From the NCBI GenBank assembly GCA_024275615.1, contig JAJRYU010000541.1, positions 1 through 7,458 of the forward strand: DNA of 7,458 nucleotides, read 5' to 3'. Positions 1-6,526 of the stretch are shown one piece after another. The notes beneath the pieces were generated by a model. It saw only the letters and a program-made list of their open reading frames with translations. It had not been told where the DNA came from and did no database searches. Position numbers and translations under genes: made by a program. Within the stretch, counting starts at the first letter, position 1. Each line of letters opens with the position of its first letter. Origin of the DNA: Planctomycetota bacterium (lineage in GTDB: Bacteria; Planctomycetota; GCA-002687715; DRQF01).

Positions 1-699
1 CAGGGTTGTTTCGGGTTTGATGTGATCATCACAATCAACGACGACTTCACGCCTTCCCTTCTTGACAGTGACGGCTGCGATTTCCTGGGCGAAAACCCCT
101 GCAGCGACGGCCTTCGCACCCAATTGATGGGAACGAAGTGCGAACTCGTCACATTCTTCTCGAGTCACGCCTGCGCTGTTCGCGGCGTTGTCCGCGGTTT
201 GCGCCATGAACGTGTCGCAAAACGAATCTCTCAGTCCTGAGAATAAGTAGTCTTGCATTTTCGGTTCAGTGCCGAAACGAATTCCTTGGCGGACCTTGTT
301 GCCATAAACACAAAACGGTGCCTGCGACATGTTTTCCATGCCTCCTGCGACTGTCATGGTGGCGTCACCGAGCATGAGCATCTGCGCAGCATTGACGACG
401 GACTGGACGCCGCTGCCGCAAATGCGATTTACTGTGAGCGCTGGGGTCGCAATGGGTAGCCCCGCTCTTAGCGCGGCATGTCGGGCGCCATAATGAGCGT
501 CGACGGACGTCTGCATGGCGTTGCCCATGACAACATGATCGACGGTGGACGGATCAACGGCTGCATCTTCCAGCGCTGCCTTGATCGCTACAGCCCCCAA
601 CTCGTTCGCCGACAGGTCTTTGAGTTTTCCGAAACCAGGCGTGCCGCAGTATTCGGCCATGGGTGTCCGCTTGCCACCGACAATTACAATTTCGTTCAT
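1..699 (-). CDS. Thiolase (acetyl-CoA C-acyltransferase family), N-terminal 233 residues, cut by left window edge
   Basis: This is a thiolase, which cleaves 3-ketoacyl-CoA with CoA (last step of beta-oxidation) or runs the reverse Claisen condensation in the cytoplasm. The frame is open from the ATG at 699 to base 1. The N-terminus MNEIVIVGGKRTPM is a typical thiolase beginning. The nucleophilic cysteine is C94 in NRICGSG (codon 418-420), and VAGGMENMS follows as in the family. The C-terminal domain, with the catalytic GHP histidine and second cysteine, lies outside the window, so completeness cannot be judged. The start lies 3 bases after the hydratase stop, with AAGGGA about 8 bases upstream, so it is the fourth gene of the operon and probably translationally coupled. 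It differs clearly from the other thiolase at 2014-3207: RICGSG instead of MACASG around the cysteine, and a few extra residues after RTPM. Chain-length specificity cannot be read from the sequence. Confidence 0.93.
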   Translation of the reverse strand, partial: MNEIVIVGGKRTPMAEYCGTPGFGKLKDLSANELGAVAIKAALEDAAVDPSTVDHVVMGNAMQTSVDAHYGARHAALRAGLPIATPALTVNRICGSGVQSVVNAAQMLMLGDATMTVAGGMENMSQAPFCVYGNKVRQGIRFGTEPKMQDYLFSGLRDSFCDTFMAQTADNAANSAGVTREECDEFALRSHQLGAKAVAAGVFAQEIAAVTVKKGRREVVVDCDDHIKPETTL

Positions 700-702
700 G
701 TC

Positions 703-1497
703 CTATTTCCCTTTGTATGCGGGTTTTCGCTTGTCGAGAAACGCTGAGAGCCCTTCTCTGACATCTTCTGTAGATCCAGCGATTCCGAAGAGATCTGATT
801 CAAGGTTAAGAGCGTCATCAAGATTGGCGTCGAGGCCGCGATTAACGCAGTCCAGAATCAAGGCCCGGGCCAAAGGTGCTTTGGCGGCCAGTTTTGTGCA
901 CAGAGATAGGACCTCATCGAACAAGTCACTCGCTGGCACCACTTTCTGAACCAAACCCAATTCGAGAGCTCTTGAGCTGTCTATGGCATCACCGGTGAGA
1001 AGAAGCTCCAAAGCGTTTGCCTTGCCAATAAGGCGGGGAAGTCTCTGACTGCCACCGAAACCTGGAATGATGCCGAGGTTGATCTCAGGTTGTCCCAAGA
1101 GTGCGTTGTCACTGGCAATTCGCATGTCGCAAGCCATGGCAAGCTCAAGTCCACCGCCAAGGGCGAAACCGTTAATCGCTGCGACGACGGGTTTGGTGCA
1201 CCGTTCAATGGCGGTCATGGCCCGTTGACCAGCCTGCGAATGAGCACGCAACTCATAGGCGCTCATTCCTGACATTTCAGCGATATCAGCACCGGCAGCG
1301 AAAGCCGGTTTCTTGCTTGTCTCGCCTCCGGTCAACAACGCTGCGCCCAGCTCATTGTCGGCTTCGAACTCCTCAAACGCCGTTTTCAGTTCTGCGAGTA
1401 CGTCCGAGGACAGCGCGTTCAGAACTTTCGGGCGATTGATGCGGACGATGAGCACACCATCTTTCGTTTCCGTGTTCAGATTCTCGAATTCTCTCAT
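703..1497 (-). CDS. Enoyl-CoA hydratase (crotonase family), 264 aa
   Basis: This is a crotonase-fold hydratase that adds water to trans-2-enoyl-CoA to give 3-hydroxyacyl-CoA, the second step of beta-oxidation. The oxyanion-hole segment FAAGADI is at residues 66-72. The motif GGGLELAMACD carries the first catalytic glutamate (E118), and QPEINLGIIPGFGG carries the second (E138). Both acid/base glutamates of true hydratases are therefore present, which argues against an isomerase or a hydrolase of the same fold. Length is normal for a monofunctional hydratase. There are about three extra residues (ETSKKP) just before the oxyanion loop. A TTG at 1500 would add one residue, but AAGGAG at 1504-1509 sits 6 bases from the ATG and only 3 from the TTG, so the ATG at 1497 is chosen. 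It lies 11 bases after the cyclophilin stop and 3 bases before the second thiolase. Substrate chain length is not determinable. Confidence 0.94.
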   Translation of the reverse strand: MREFENLNTETKDGVLIVRINRPKVLNALSSDVLAELKTAFEEFEADNELGAALLTGGETSKKPAFAAGADIAEMSGMSAYELRAHSQAGQRAMTAIERCTKPVVAAINGFALGGGLELAMACDMRIASDNALLGQPEINLGIIPGFGGSQRLPRLIGKANALELLLTGDAIDSSRALELGLVQKVVPASDLFDEVLSLCTKLAAKAPLARALILDCVNRGLDANLDDALNLESDLFGIAGSTEDVREGLSAFLDKRKPAYKGK

Positions 1498-1503
1498 CAA
1501 TCT

Positions 1504-1509
1504 CTCCTT
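1504..1509 (-). promoter_or_regulatory. Ribosome binding site of the enoyl-CoA hydratase gene
   Basis: AAGGAG on the minus strand lies 6 bases upstream of the ATG at 1497 and overlaps the TGA stop of the cyclophilin gene by one base. It decides between the ATG at 1497 and a TTG one codon earlier. The overlap with the upstream stop suggests translational coupling. Confidence 0.7.
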
Positions 1510-1970
1510 CAGCTCACAGTGAAGGTTTCAATGGTAATGTCTTCATCTGGCTTATCTTGGCCATCGCGCGAGACGGCGGCTATGGCATCGATAACATCAT
1601 CACCCGCACACACCTTGCCAAAGGCCGTATATTGCTCATTGAGGTGAAAAGCATCTGTGGTGCAAATGAAGAACTGGGAACCAGCGCTGTTGGGGTCCAT
1701 GGATCGTGCCATACCAAGGACACCTTTGGTAAACATAGCGTCGTTGAATTCGGCATCGATGTTGTAGCCTGGTCCTCCGGTACCGGTGCCATCCGGGCAT
1801 CCGCCTTGAATCATGAAACCGGGAATAACACGATGTAAAATGAGACCATCGTAGAACTTGTCGTCCGCCAGTTTCTTCATGTTTTCAACATGTTTCGGCG
1901 CCCGATCTGGCCAAAGTTCCAACTCAATAGTTCCCTTGTTCGTCACGATCGTTGCTTTTGTAGCAGACAT
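1509..1970 (-). CDS. Cyclophilin-type peptidyl-prolyl cis-trans isomerase, cytoplasmic, 153 aa
   Basis: This is a protein-folding catalyst that interconverts cis and trans prolyl bonds. It is a minimal single-domain cyclophilin: LHRVIPGFMIQGG at 45-57 contains the catalytic arginine R47 and the F52/Q55 pocket residues. GTGTGGPGY at 61-69 is the glycine-rich loop, and GSQFFICT (97-104) supplies the hydrophobic pocket F101. HLNEQYTAFGKV (109-120) is the C-terminal signature. At the position of Trp121 in human cyclophilin A it has His109, a common bacterial state associated with weak cyclosporin binding. There is no signal peptide or membrane segment, so it should act in the cytoplasm. The ATG at 1970 has AAGGAG 6 bases upstream. 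It sits between a thiolase and a hydratase gene in the same operon, 43 bases after the thiolase and 11 before the hydratase. No functional link to beta-oxidation is shown by the sequence. Confidence 0.95.
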   Translation of the reverse strand: MSATKATIVTNKGTIELELWPDRAPKHVENMKKLADDKFYDGLILHRVIPGFMIQGGCPDGTGTGGPGYNIDAEFNDAMFTKGVLGMARSMDPNSAGSQFFICTTDAFHLNEQYTAFGKVCAGDDVIDAIAAVSRDGQDKPDEDITIETFTVS

Positions 1971-1992
1971 GAGATTCTCCTTTTCCGTTTTT

Positions 1993-2009
1993 GGGCGCCT
2001 GTGGCACCC
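1993..2009 (-). other. Intercistronic RNA hairpin between thiolase and cyclophilin genes
   Basis: On the minus strand, GGGTGCC, loop ACA and GGCGCCC form a 7-pair stem beginning 4 bases after the thiolase stop. One pair is G-U, so the stem is fully paired only in minus-strand RNA; the plus-strand copy would have a C/A mismatch there. It is followed by an A-run, not a U-run, so it is not a standard intrinsic terminator. It may protect or process the mRNA, or partly attenuate transcription. The structure is visible; the function is inferred. Confidence 0.4.
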
Positions 2010-2013
2010 CTAT

Positions 2014-3207
2014 CTATTTGCGTATGAGGGACATGGACATGCCCAACCCGCCGCTCACACACAGTGTTGCGAGCCCGCGTTTGACCGATCTACGTTTCAT
2101 CTCGTGGAGCAGCGTGACGACAATGCGCGCCCCAGTTGCACCAATGGGATGGCCTAAGGAAATGGCGCCGCCGTTGACGTTGACTCTCTCGTTGTCAATG
2201 CCCCATTCTTTCAAACAAGCCAAAGCTTGAGCGGCGAATGCTTCATTCAATTCGATGAGATCATAGTCTGCCAAAGTCAAGTCAAGCTGTGTGTTGAGCG
2301 CGGCCGTGGCCGGTACCGGGCCTAAGCCCATCAGTTTTGGGTCGACCCCCGCAGCAGCTGACCCTTCGACAATCCCCAGAATTTCTAATCCTCGGTTTGT
2401 TGCTTCTTCTTCTGACATCAAAAGGAGAGCGGCCGCCCCGTCCGTGATGCCCGAACTGTTTCCGGCATGGACCGACCCGTCCTTTTTGAAGACTGGTTTT
2501 AGTTTCGCCAGACTTTCAAGTTTGACGTCGTCTCGAACGTGTTCATCAGCGTCAATAACGACTTCTTTTCGTCGGCCAATCACTGTGACAGGTTGAATTT
2601 CGTCGGCGAAGAGTCCACTTGCCCGGGCAGCTTGACTGCGATTTTGCGACGTGACTGCAAAGGCATCCTGATCTTCCCGGCTAAGGTTGTACTGTGCAAC
2701 TAAGTTCTCAGCAGTAGCCCCCATAAGTTGCTCAGCCAACGGGCATTGGAAACCGTCTTGATACATGGCGTCCACCAATGGCGCATGTCCCAAGCGATAG
2801 CCATCTCTTGCTTTGGGTAGCAAGTAAGGCAACCGACTCATGCTCTCAGTGCCTCCGGCCACGACGACTGTGGCTTCACCCAATTCAATCGCTTGGGCGG
2901 CAAGCGCAATACTTTTGAGTCCCGATGCGCAGGCCATGTTCATGGTGTAGGCTATGACTCGATGAGAAATTCCACTTTTGATGGCAATTTGGCGGGCAGG
3001 GTTGGGACCCGCTCCTGCCTGTCGGCCATTACCGAAAATGAGCTGATCCACGTCAACAGAGTCGAGACCGGCCGCTTCAAGAATTGGCTTGACGACAGCC
3101 ACACCTAATTCGACGCTCGTCACGTCGTTGAAGCCCCCCATGAATTTGCCGATGGGTGTACGCAAGGCATGTGTGATGACGGCTCGAGTCATTGAATTTG
3201 GTCTCAT
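2014..3207 (-). CDS. Acetyl-CoA acetyltransferase / 3-ketoacyl-CoA thiolase, full length, 397 aa
   Basis: This is a complete thiolase that cleaves 3-ketoacyl-CoA (or acetoacetyl-CoA) with CoA, or condenses two acetyl-CoA. All catalytic elements are visible: nucleophile C93 in NMACASGLKS, NEAF at 321-324, H353 in GGAISLGHPIGATGAR, and acid/base C383 in CVSGG near the C-terminus. HAGNSSGITDGAAALL (247-262) and MGLGPVPA (293-300) are typical family segments. Length matches biosynthetic and degradative bacterial thiolases (about 390-400). The start is uncertain: the ATG at 3207 is the first after an in-frame stop at 3226-3228, but neither it nor the ATG at 3192 has a good Shine-Dalgarno. The 3192 start (MTRAVITHALRTPIG) fits the usual family N-terminus slightly better. 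It is the first gene of the four-gene operon and diverges from rnz. Acetyl-CoA acetyltransferase and broad-range thiolase cannot be separated by sequence reading. Confidence 0.94.
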   Translation of the reverse strand: MRPNSMTRAVITHALRTPIGKFMGGFNDVTSVELGVAVVKPILEAAGLDSVDVDQLIFGNGRQAGAGPNPARQIAIKSGISHRVIAYTMNMACASGLKSIALAAQAIELGEATVVVAGGTESMSRLPYLLPKARDGYRLGHAPLVDAMYQDGFQCPLAEQLMGATAENLVAQYNLSREDQDAFAVTSQNRSQAARASGLFADEIQPVTVIGRRKEVVIDADEHVRDDVKLESLAKLKPVFKKDGSVHAGNSSGITDGAAALLLMSEEEATNRGLEILGIVEGSAAAGVDPKLMGLGPVPATAALNTQLDLTLADYDLIELNEAFAAQALACLKEWGIDNERVNVNGGAISLGHPIGATGARIVVTLLHEMKRRSVKRGLATLCVSGGLGMSMSLIRK

Positions 3208-3332
3208 CTTGTCTGGGGTCGATCTTCAGGGCGCAGATTCTAACAAGCGTCAAAGCTCGAATAAAGCCTCTGAGCGCCTGAACGCGCGGGCTCAACCCTT
3301 TTGCTGGGCTGAGTTTGTGTTAGACAGCGGGT
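3208..3332. promoter_or_regulatory. Divergent intergenic region, probable promoters for the thiolase operon (-) and rnz (+)
   Basis: This 125-base spacer lies between the two divergent start codons and must carry or adjoin both promoters. On the minus strand, TAGAAT at 3237-3242 matches the -10 consensus at five of six bases and would give a leader of about 20 bases before the ATG at 3207; no convincing -35 pairs with it. CTCAACCC (3291-3298) and GGGCTGAG (3306-3313) form an imperfect inverted repeat (one mismatch) upstream of rnz, which could be an operator or an RNA hairpin. No clear rnz promoter was found. Confidence 0.35.
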
Positions 3333-4250
3333 ATGCGAGTCACAGTTCTGGGAACATCATCGGCGATCCCGACATTCAAACGGGCACTTTCAGGAACTCT
3401 TCTGGAAAGAGAAGGGGAATCCATGCTTTTCGACTGCGGCGAAGGGACTCAGTACCAACTGATGCGCGCTGGCACGAAAAGAGGGAAACTCAACACCATC
3501 TTGATCACCCATCTTCACGGTGATCACTACTACGGATTGCCCGGTCTGCTTTCTTCTCTAAGTCTCAACCAAAGAGAACATCCTCTCACTATATTCGGTC
3601 CGCGAGGAATCGCACGATATGTGGATTTCGTTTTGAATTTCCCGAGACGTCACCATCAGACTTTCGAGGTCAATGTTGAAGAAATTGACACTGGTTTCTC
3701 TGGCTTGCTACGTGAGACAAAGGAATATCGCATCTTAACAGAGCCGCTTGTCCATCGTTTGCCGACCCAAGGATATAGAGTCGAAGAGAAACCCAGACTC
3801 GGTGTTTTTGACGCGACGAAAGCCGATGATTTGGGGGTTCCTTTTGGCCCTGAACGGGGGCAGCTCTTGCGCGGTGAAAGTATTACCTTAGCTGACGGTC
3901 GTGTCATTACCCCCGATGATCTCGTCGGCCCCCCCAAAGCTGGCCAGTCTTTCGCGTATTGTACCGATACAACTCTCTGCCTAGGGGCGAAGAGACTTGC
4001 CAAGAATGCCGGACTCTTGATTCACGAATCCACATACAGTGACGAATTTCATCATCTCGCCCAGGAGAGGATGCACGCAACTATCAGAGAGGCCGCCGCC
4101 GTAGCACGAGCTGCGGGAGCCAAACAGTTCATCGCCACACACTTTTCAACGCGCTACGATAGGGAAAAAATCAAAGACCTCGAAAGAGAGGGTCAAGAGA
4201 TTTACCCGGATCTCATTATGGCTCAAGATTTGATGACCGTGGATTTCTAA
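3333..4250 (+). CDS. rnz: Ribonuclease Z (tRNA 3'-endonuclease, short form), 305 aa
   Basis: RNase Z cuts the 3' trailer from precursor tRNAs that lack an encoded CCA end; it is a cytoplasmic, dimeric, zinc-dependent MBL-fold nuclease. All family elements are present. MRVTVLGTSSAIPT is the family N-terminus, and FDCGEGTQ (33-40) follows it. The metal motif THLHGDHYYGLPGLL gives H60, H62, D64 and H65. Other ligands are H141, D212 in YCTDT, and H270 in ATHFSTRY. The HEST motif is at 231-234, and H248 matches the conserved catalytic-site histidine. Residues about 152-200 (EKPRLGVFDATKADDLGVPF onward) are the flexible arm (exosite) that grips the tRNA elbow. Length matches the bacterial short form. 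The start is secure: an in-frame TAG lies four codons upstream (3321-3323) and the ATG at 3333 is the first start after it, though its ribosome site is weak. It is transcribed alone, divergent from the thiolase operon and convergent with the MBL gene. Confidence 0.97.
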   Translation: MRVTVLGTSSAIPTFKRALSGTLLEREGESMLFDCGEGTQYQLMRAGTKRGKLNTILITHLHGDHYYGLPGLLSSLSLNQREHPLTIFGPRGIARYVDFVLNFPRRHHQTFEVNVEEIDTGFSGLLRETKEYRILTEPLVHRLPTQGYRVEEKPRLGVFDATKADDLGVPFGPERGQLLRGESITLADGRVITPDDLVGPPKAGQSFAYCTDTTLCLGAKRLAKNAGLLIHESTYSDEFHHLAQERMHATIREAAAVARAAGAKQFIATHFSTRYDREKIKDLEREGQEIYPDLIMAQDLMTVDF

Positions 4251-4353
4251 TCTGCGTGTACACCCCTACTCCTCTCAATGCCAATGTGAGTTCTTCTTCT
4301 TGGCGACGACAAGATTCGTTGGAGTTGATCGGAATGCCGACGTGATGTCGATG

Positions 4354-4370
4354 CGCCAAACATATTGGCG
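4354..4370. repeat. Perfect inverted repeat in the convergent spacer after rnz
   Basis: CGCCAA, loop ACATA and TTGGCG form a perfect 6-pair stem about 100 bases past the rnz stop and 31 bases before the stop of the convergent MBL gene. There is no T-run on either strand after it, so it is not a convincing intrinsic terminator. The rest of the 4251-4400 spacer shows no gene; it contains an 8-base palindrome GTGTACAC at 4256-4263. Confidence 0.3.
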
Positions 4371-4400
4371 GGCAACATGGCGGACCGACAGCGAATCCGA

Positions 4401-5258
4401 TTAGCGTGGATGCTCAAGAAGGGAGTCGATTGTTAGACCTTCCTTACCACGGATCGAACCTGATATCTGCGCCGCTGCGACTTGCTCGTCATGGGAGAAA
4501 AAAGAGACCCAGCGATTTTGGATGCAGACATTCAAGAGTTCGGACTTTTTGTCCATTGTTGTCATTGGAAAAGAATCGAGACTTGAGATCACGTTGAGTG
4601 GTAGATGATTGACGCTTGGGATCAGATCACCAAAGAAAACTGCACCCTCTTCTTCTGATTCGATTTGAATGATCTGGTGATGCTCGGTGTGCCCTCCGGT
4701 CAACCGAGCCCAAAGGCCAGGAAAGAGCTGGACATCCCCTTCAATCATTTCAAGTTTTTGGTGCCAAAGCAGGGCTTCGTAGTTTTCCTTATTGTAGAGA
4801 TGGCGCGTGCGGAGATTAGTGTGGATACCGTGCTCCCATTCGCCGTTTTGAACTACAATGCGTGCTTTGGGGAATGCGGGCTCCAAAGCGCCGTCAGCAT
4901 TCACGCGGGTGAGGCCCCCCGCGGCACTAAAATGAAGATGCGTGACGATGACAACATCAATGTCATCACACGTTAGATCTACAGCGGCCAGAAGATCATC
5001 CATGGTATGACGTCGGCGAATTCCATCTTTCTTTTCTGCCGCGGTGTCGAGCTTGCTTCCTACGCCTGCATCGACAAGAATATTGGCCCCGTTTCCTTGA
5101 ATCAAGAAACTGCATAGACCCATGGGGATGCAATTCTGATTATCGGCCTTAGCCAAATTGGTCCACTGACTCTTCGGGATGGCGCCAAAGGTCACACCTC
5201 CATCTCGGAGAATTTCGCCTTCGTACAAGGGAACGACAAAATAGGCACCAATTCTCAT
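4401..5258 (-). CDS. MBL-fold metallohydrolase-like protein with altered metal motif (HxHxSA), 285 aa
   Basis: This is a metallo-beta-lactamase-fold protein of the broad glyoxalase II / lactonase-like group (COG0491 type). Substrate is unknown. The N-terminus (MRIGAYFVVPLYEGEILRDG, then GGVTFGAIPKSQW) and the segment ILVDAGVGSK are typical. Remaining metal positions, counted from the ATG at 5258, are H107 and H109 in THLHF, H190 in TGGHTEHH, D211 in FFGDLIPS and H256 in FSHDEQ. The canonical THLHFDHAGG reads THLHFSAAGG here: the Asp is S111 (AGT, 4926-4928) and the next His is A112 (GCC, 4923-4925). Two of the three second-metal ligands are therefore missing, so it may bind one metal, use another chemistry, or be inactive. 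An in-frame TTG at 5276 is possible, but GGGAG at 5270-5274 and the family N-terminus favour the ATG at 5258. It is probably transcribed from its own promoter, 134 bases after the dehydrogenase genes. No signal peptide is seen. Confidence 0.88.
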   Translation of the reverse strand: MRIGAYFVVPLYEGEILRDGGVTFGAIPKSQWTNLAKADNQNCIPMGLCSFLIQGNGANILVDAGVGSKLDTAAEKKDGIRRRHTMDDLLAAVDLTCDDIDVVIVTHLHFSAAGGLTRVNADGALEPAFPKARIVVQNGEWEHGIHTNLRTRHLYNKENYEALLWHQKLEMIEGDVQLFPGLWARLTGGHTEHHQIIQIESEEEGAVFFGDLIPSVNHLPLNVISSLDSFPMTTMDKKSELLNVCIQNRWVSFFSHDEQVAAAQISGSIRGKEGLTIDSLLEHPR

Positions 5259-5299
5259 CTTCGATCTTACTCCCAATGGTCAAGTGATGGATGAATCCT

Positions 5300-5329
5300 A
5301 CTCTATCGTGAAATTGGTGCCAGAGTCAA
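5300..5329 (-). promoter_or_regulatory. Candidate sigma70-type promoter for the MBL-fold gene
   Basis: On the minus strand, TTGACT (5324-5329, five of six to the -35 consensus) and TAGAGT (5300-5305, four of six to the -10) are 18 bases apart. This predicts a start about 35 bases upstream of the ATG at 5258. The site lies in the 134-base gap after the dehydrogenase gene, where a new promoter would be expected. No clear terminator for the dehydrogenase genes is visible before it. Confidence 0.4.
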
Positions 5330-5392
5330 AGAAAGCAATCAGGTCCCCAGTTGAGCCCCAACTCGGCATGGCGACAGGCGAATGGGATACTC

Positions 5393-6520
5393 TCAATGAT
5401 CTTGAGGGATAACCGCGACAGCCAAGTCTTGAGTAACGGAATCATTTCCGCCAAACAGAAGGCCCAAGCAGCATGCGTCACGATAGAAACGTTCGGCCGG
5501 GTATTCTTGACTAAAGCCGTAGCCACCGTAGATCTGCAAGGCGTCGTCCGTGGCCTGGATGGCGGCTTTCGATGACATGACTTTGCCAATACGCGCCAAT
5601 TGTGTTGCGTCTACATCCTCGTCAATCATCCGAGCGACAGACAAGAGTGTGGCCATGGACGCGCCATATCCCATGACTGAAGAAGCCAGACGTTGGCGAA
5701 TAGCCTCAAAATCGGCGATTGGGCGCCTGAATTGCCGTCTTTCTGTGGCATAAAGAGCAGATGCATCCCGCCCCGCAGCCATCAATCCACAAGCGATGGC
5801 GGTTACCGCGGCCATGCCGCGGACCTTGATTTGCTCCAGAATGCTGGCTCCTTCACCACTTGCTCCAACTCGATCGGACTCGGTAACGGCTACATTTGCG
5901 AACTTGACCGAAGTTGAAGACAAACTTCTCAGACCAAGGCGCTGGGAGGACTTACCTAACTCCACACCGACACGATCACATTCGATGACGAAGAAGGACA
6001 GCGCGTCGTTCTCCTTAGCGGCCACCAAGAGCCATTGAGCATCTTGTGCACCTAAGACACCTGTCTTTTCGCCATTGAGGACCATGGACTCGCAGGGCAT
6101 CGTGATCGTTGATGGCTTCCAGCTGCCCGCGTCTTCGCAGAGAGCCAAGGCCCCTCTTGCGTCACCACTGGCGACTTCAACAAAAGCAGAGTGAACTTCG
6201 GTGTTGTTCGACAAGGGCTCGAGAAACAAGGATGTCTGATTGACGACATGCATGGCGGTTGCCGCCGAAGATTTCGACAATTCGACCAAGGCAAGCACGT
6301 AGCTGGTAAAGTCGAAGCCAGCGCCACCGTTTTCTTCTGAAATCGGAATACCCAAAAGTCCCATTTCCGCAAGCTGACTTTCAAGATCAGATTCAATCTT
6401 GCCGTCGTGATCAATTTGCTCAGCGTGTCGCGTGAGTTCATCGCTAGCGAATCCTTGAACCATGTCAACAATCATCTGCTGATCTTCATTTGGTCTTGGA
6501 TAGAAATACGAGAATTCCAT
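5393..6520 (-). CDS. Divergent acyl-CoA dehydrogenase-like subunit lacking the catalytic glutamate, 375 aa
   Basis: This is an acyl-CoA dehydrogenase-fold protein of near-normal length (about 380). The alpha-helical N-terminal domain spans about 1-120, the middle beta domain about 121-225, and the C-terminal helical domain from about 226. The C-terminal half is canonical: ERRQFRRPI (260-268) keeps the Arg and Phe equivalent to R281/F284 of medium-chain acyl-CoA dehydrogenase (MCAD), and QIYGGYGF (329-336) keeps the Gln and GGxG. These bind the ADP part of the FAD held by the partner subunit. The flavin-ring side is degraded: the TEPxAGSD motif reads CEDAGSWK (128-135), and WIT after NGEK reads GVL (154-156). 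The YEGT catalytic glutamate is a glycine (FGGND, G357, codon 5450-5452). No Glu occurs at the alternative isovaleryl-type base position either. It follows the other dehydrogenase by 6 bases, with GGGAG inside that gene's end as ribosome site. The likely role is non-catalytic partner subunit; an inactive paralogue or different reaction are alternatives. Confidence 0.9.
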   Translation of the reverse strand: MEFSYFYPRPNEDQQMIVDMVQGFASDELTRHAEQIDHDGKIESDLESQLAEMGLLGIPISEENGGAGFDFTSYVLALVELSKSSAATAMHVVNQTSLFLEPLSNNTEVHSAFVEVASGDARGALALCEDAGSWKPSTITMPCESMVLNGEKTGVLGAQDAQWLLVAAKENDALSFFVIECDRVGVELGKSSQRLGLRSLSSTSVKFANVAVTESDRVGASGEGASILEQIKVRGMAAVTAIACGLMAAGRDASALYATERRQFRRPIADFEAIRQRLASSVMGYGASMATLLSVARMIDEDVDATQLARIGKVMSSKAAIQATDDALQIYGGYGFSQEYPAERFYRDACCLGLLFGGNDSVTQDLAVAVIPQDH

Positions 6521-6526
6521 GCGTAT

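Noticed and set aside
545..949. 134-codon plus-strand open frame across the thiolase/hydratase junction
   Set aside because: It is antisense to two convincing genes, its translation is low-complexity Ser/Ala-rich with no family resemblance, and no ribosome site was seen. It is a shadow frame.
3089..3523. 144-codon plus-strand frame overlapping the thiolase start, the spacer and the rnz start
   Set aside because: It overlaps the rnz N-terminus in a different frame and is antisense to the thiolase start; the rnz frame has all family motifs.
4251..4400. Intrinsic terminator between the convergent rnz and MBL genes
   Set aside because: A perfect 6-pair inverted repeat is present, but neither strand has a T-run after it.
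5274..5276. TTG start for the MBL-fold protein
   Set aside because: No ribosome site precedes it, whereas the ATG at 5258 has GGGAG 11 bases upstream and begins with the family-typical MRIG.
5340..5392. Hairpin AGTTG/CAACT after the dehydrogenase stop as a terminator
   Set aside because: The stem has only five pairs and no adjoining T-run, so it is too weak to call.
6052..6471. 139-codon minus-strand open frame inside the downstream dehydrogenase gene
   Set aside because: It lies in another frame of a gene with clear dehydrogenase motifs, and its product has no recognisable features.
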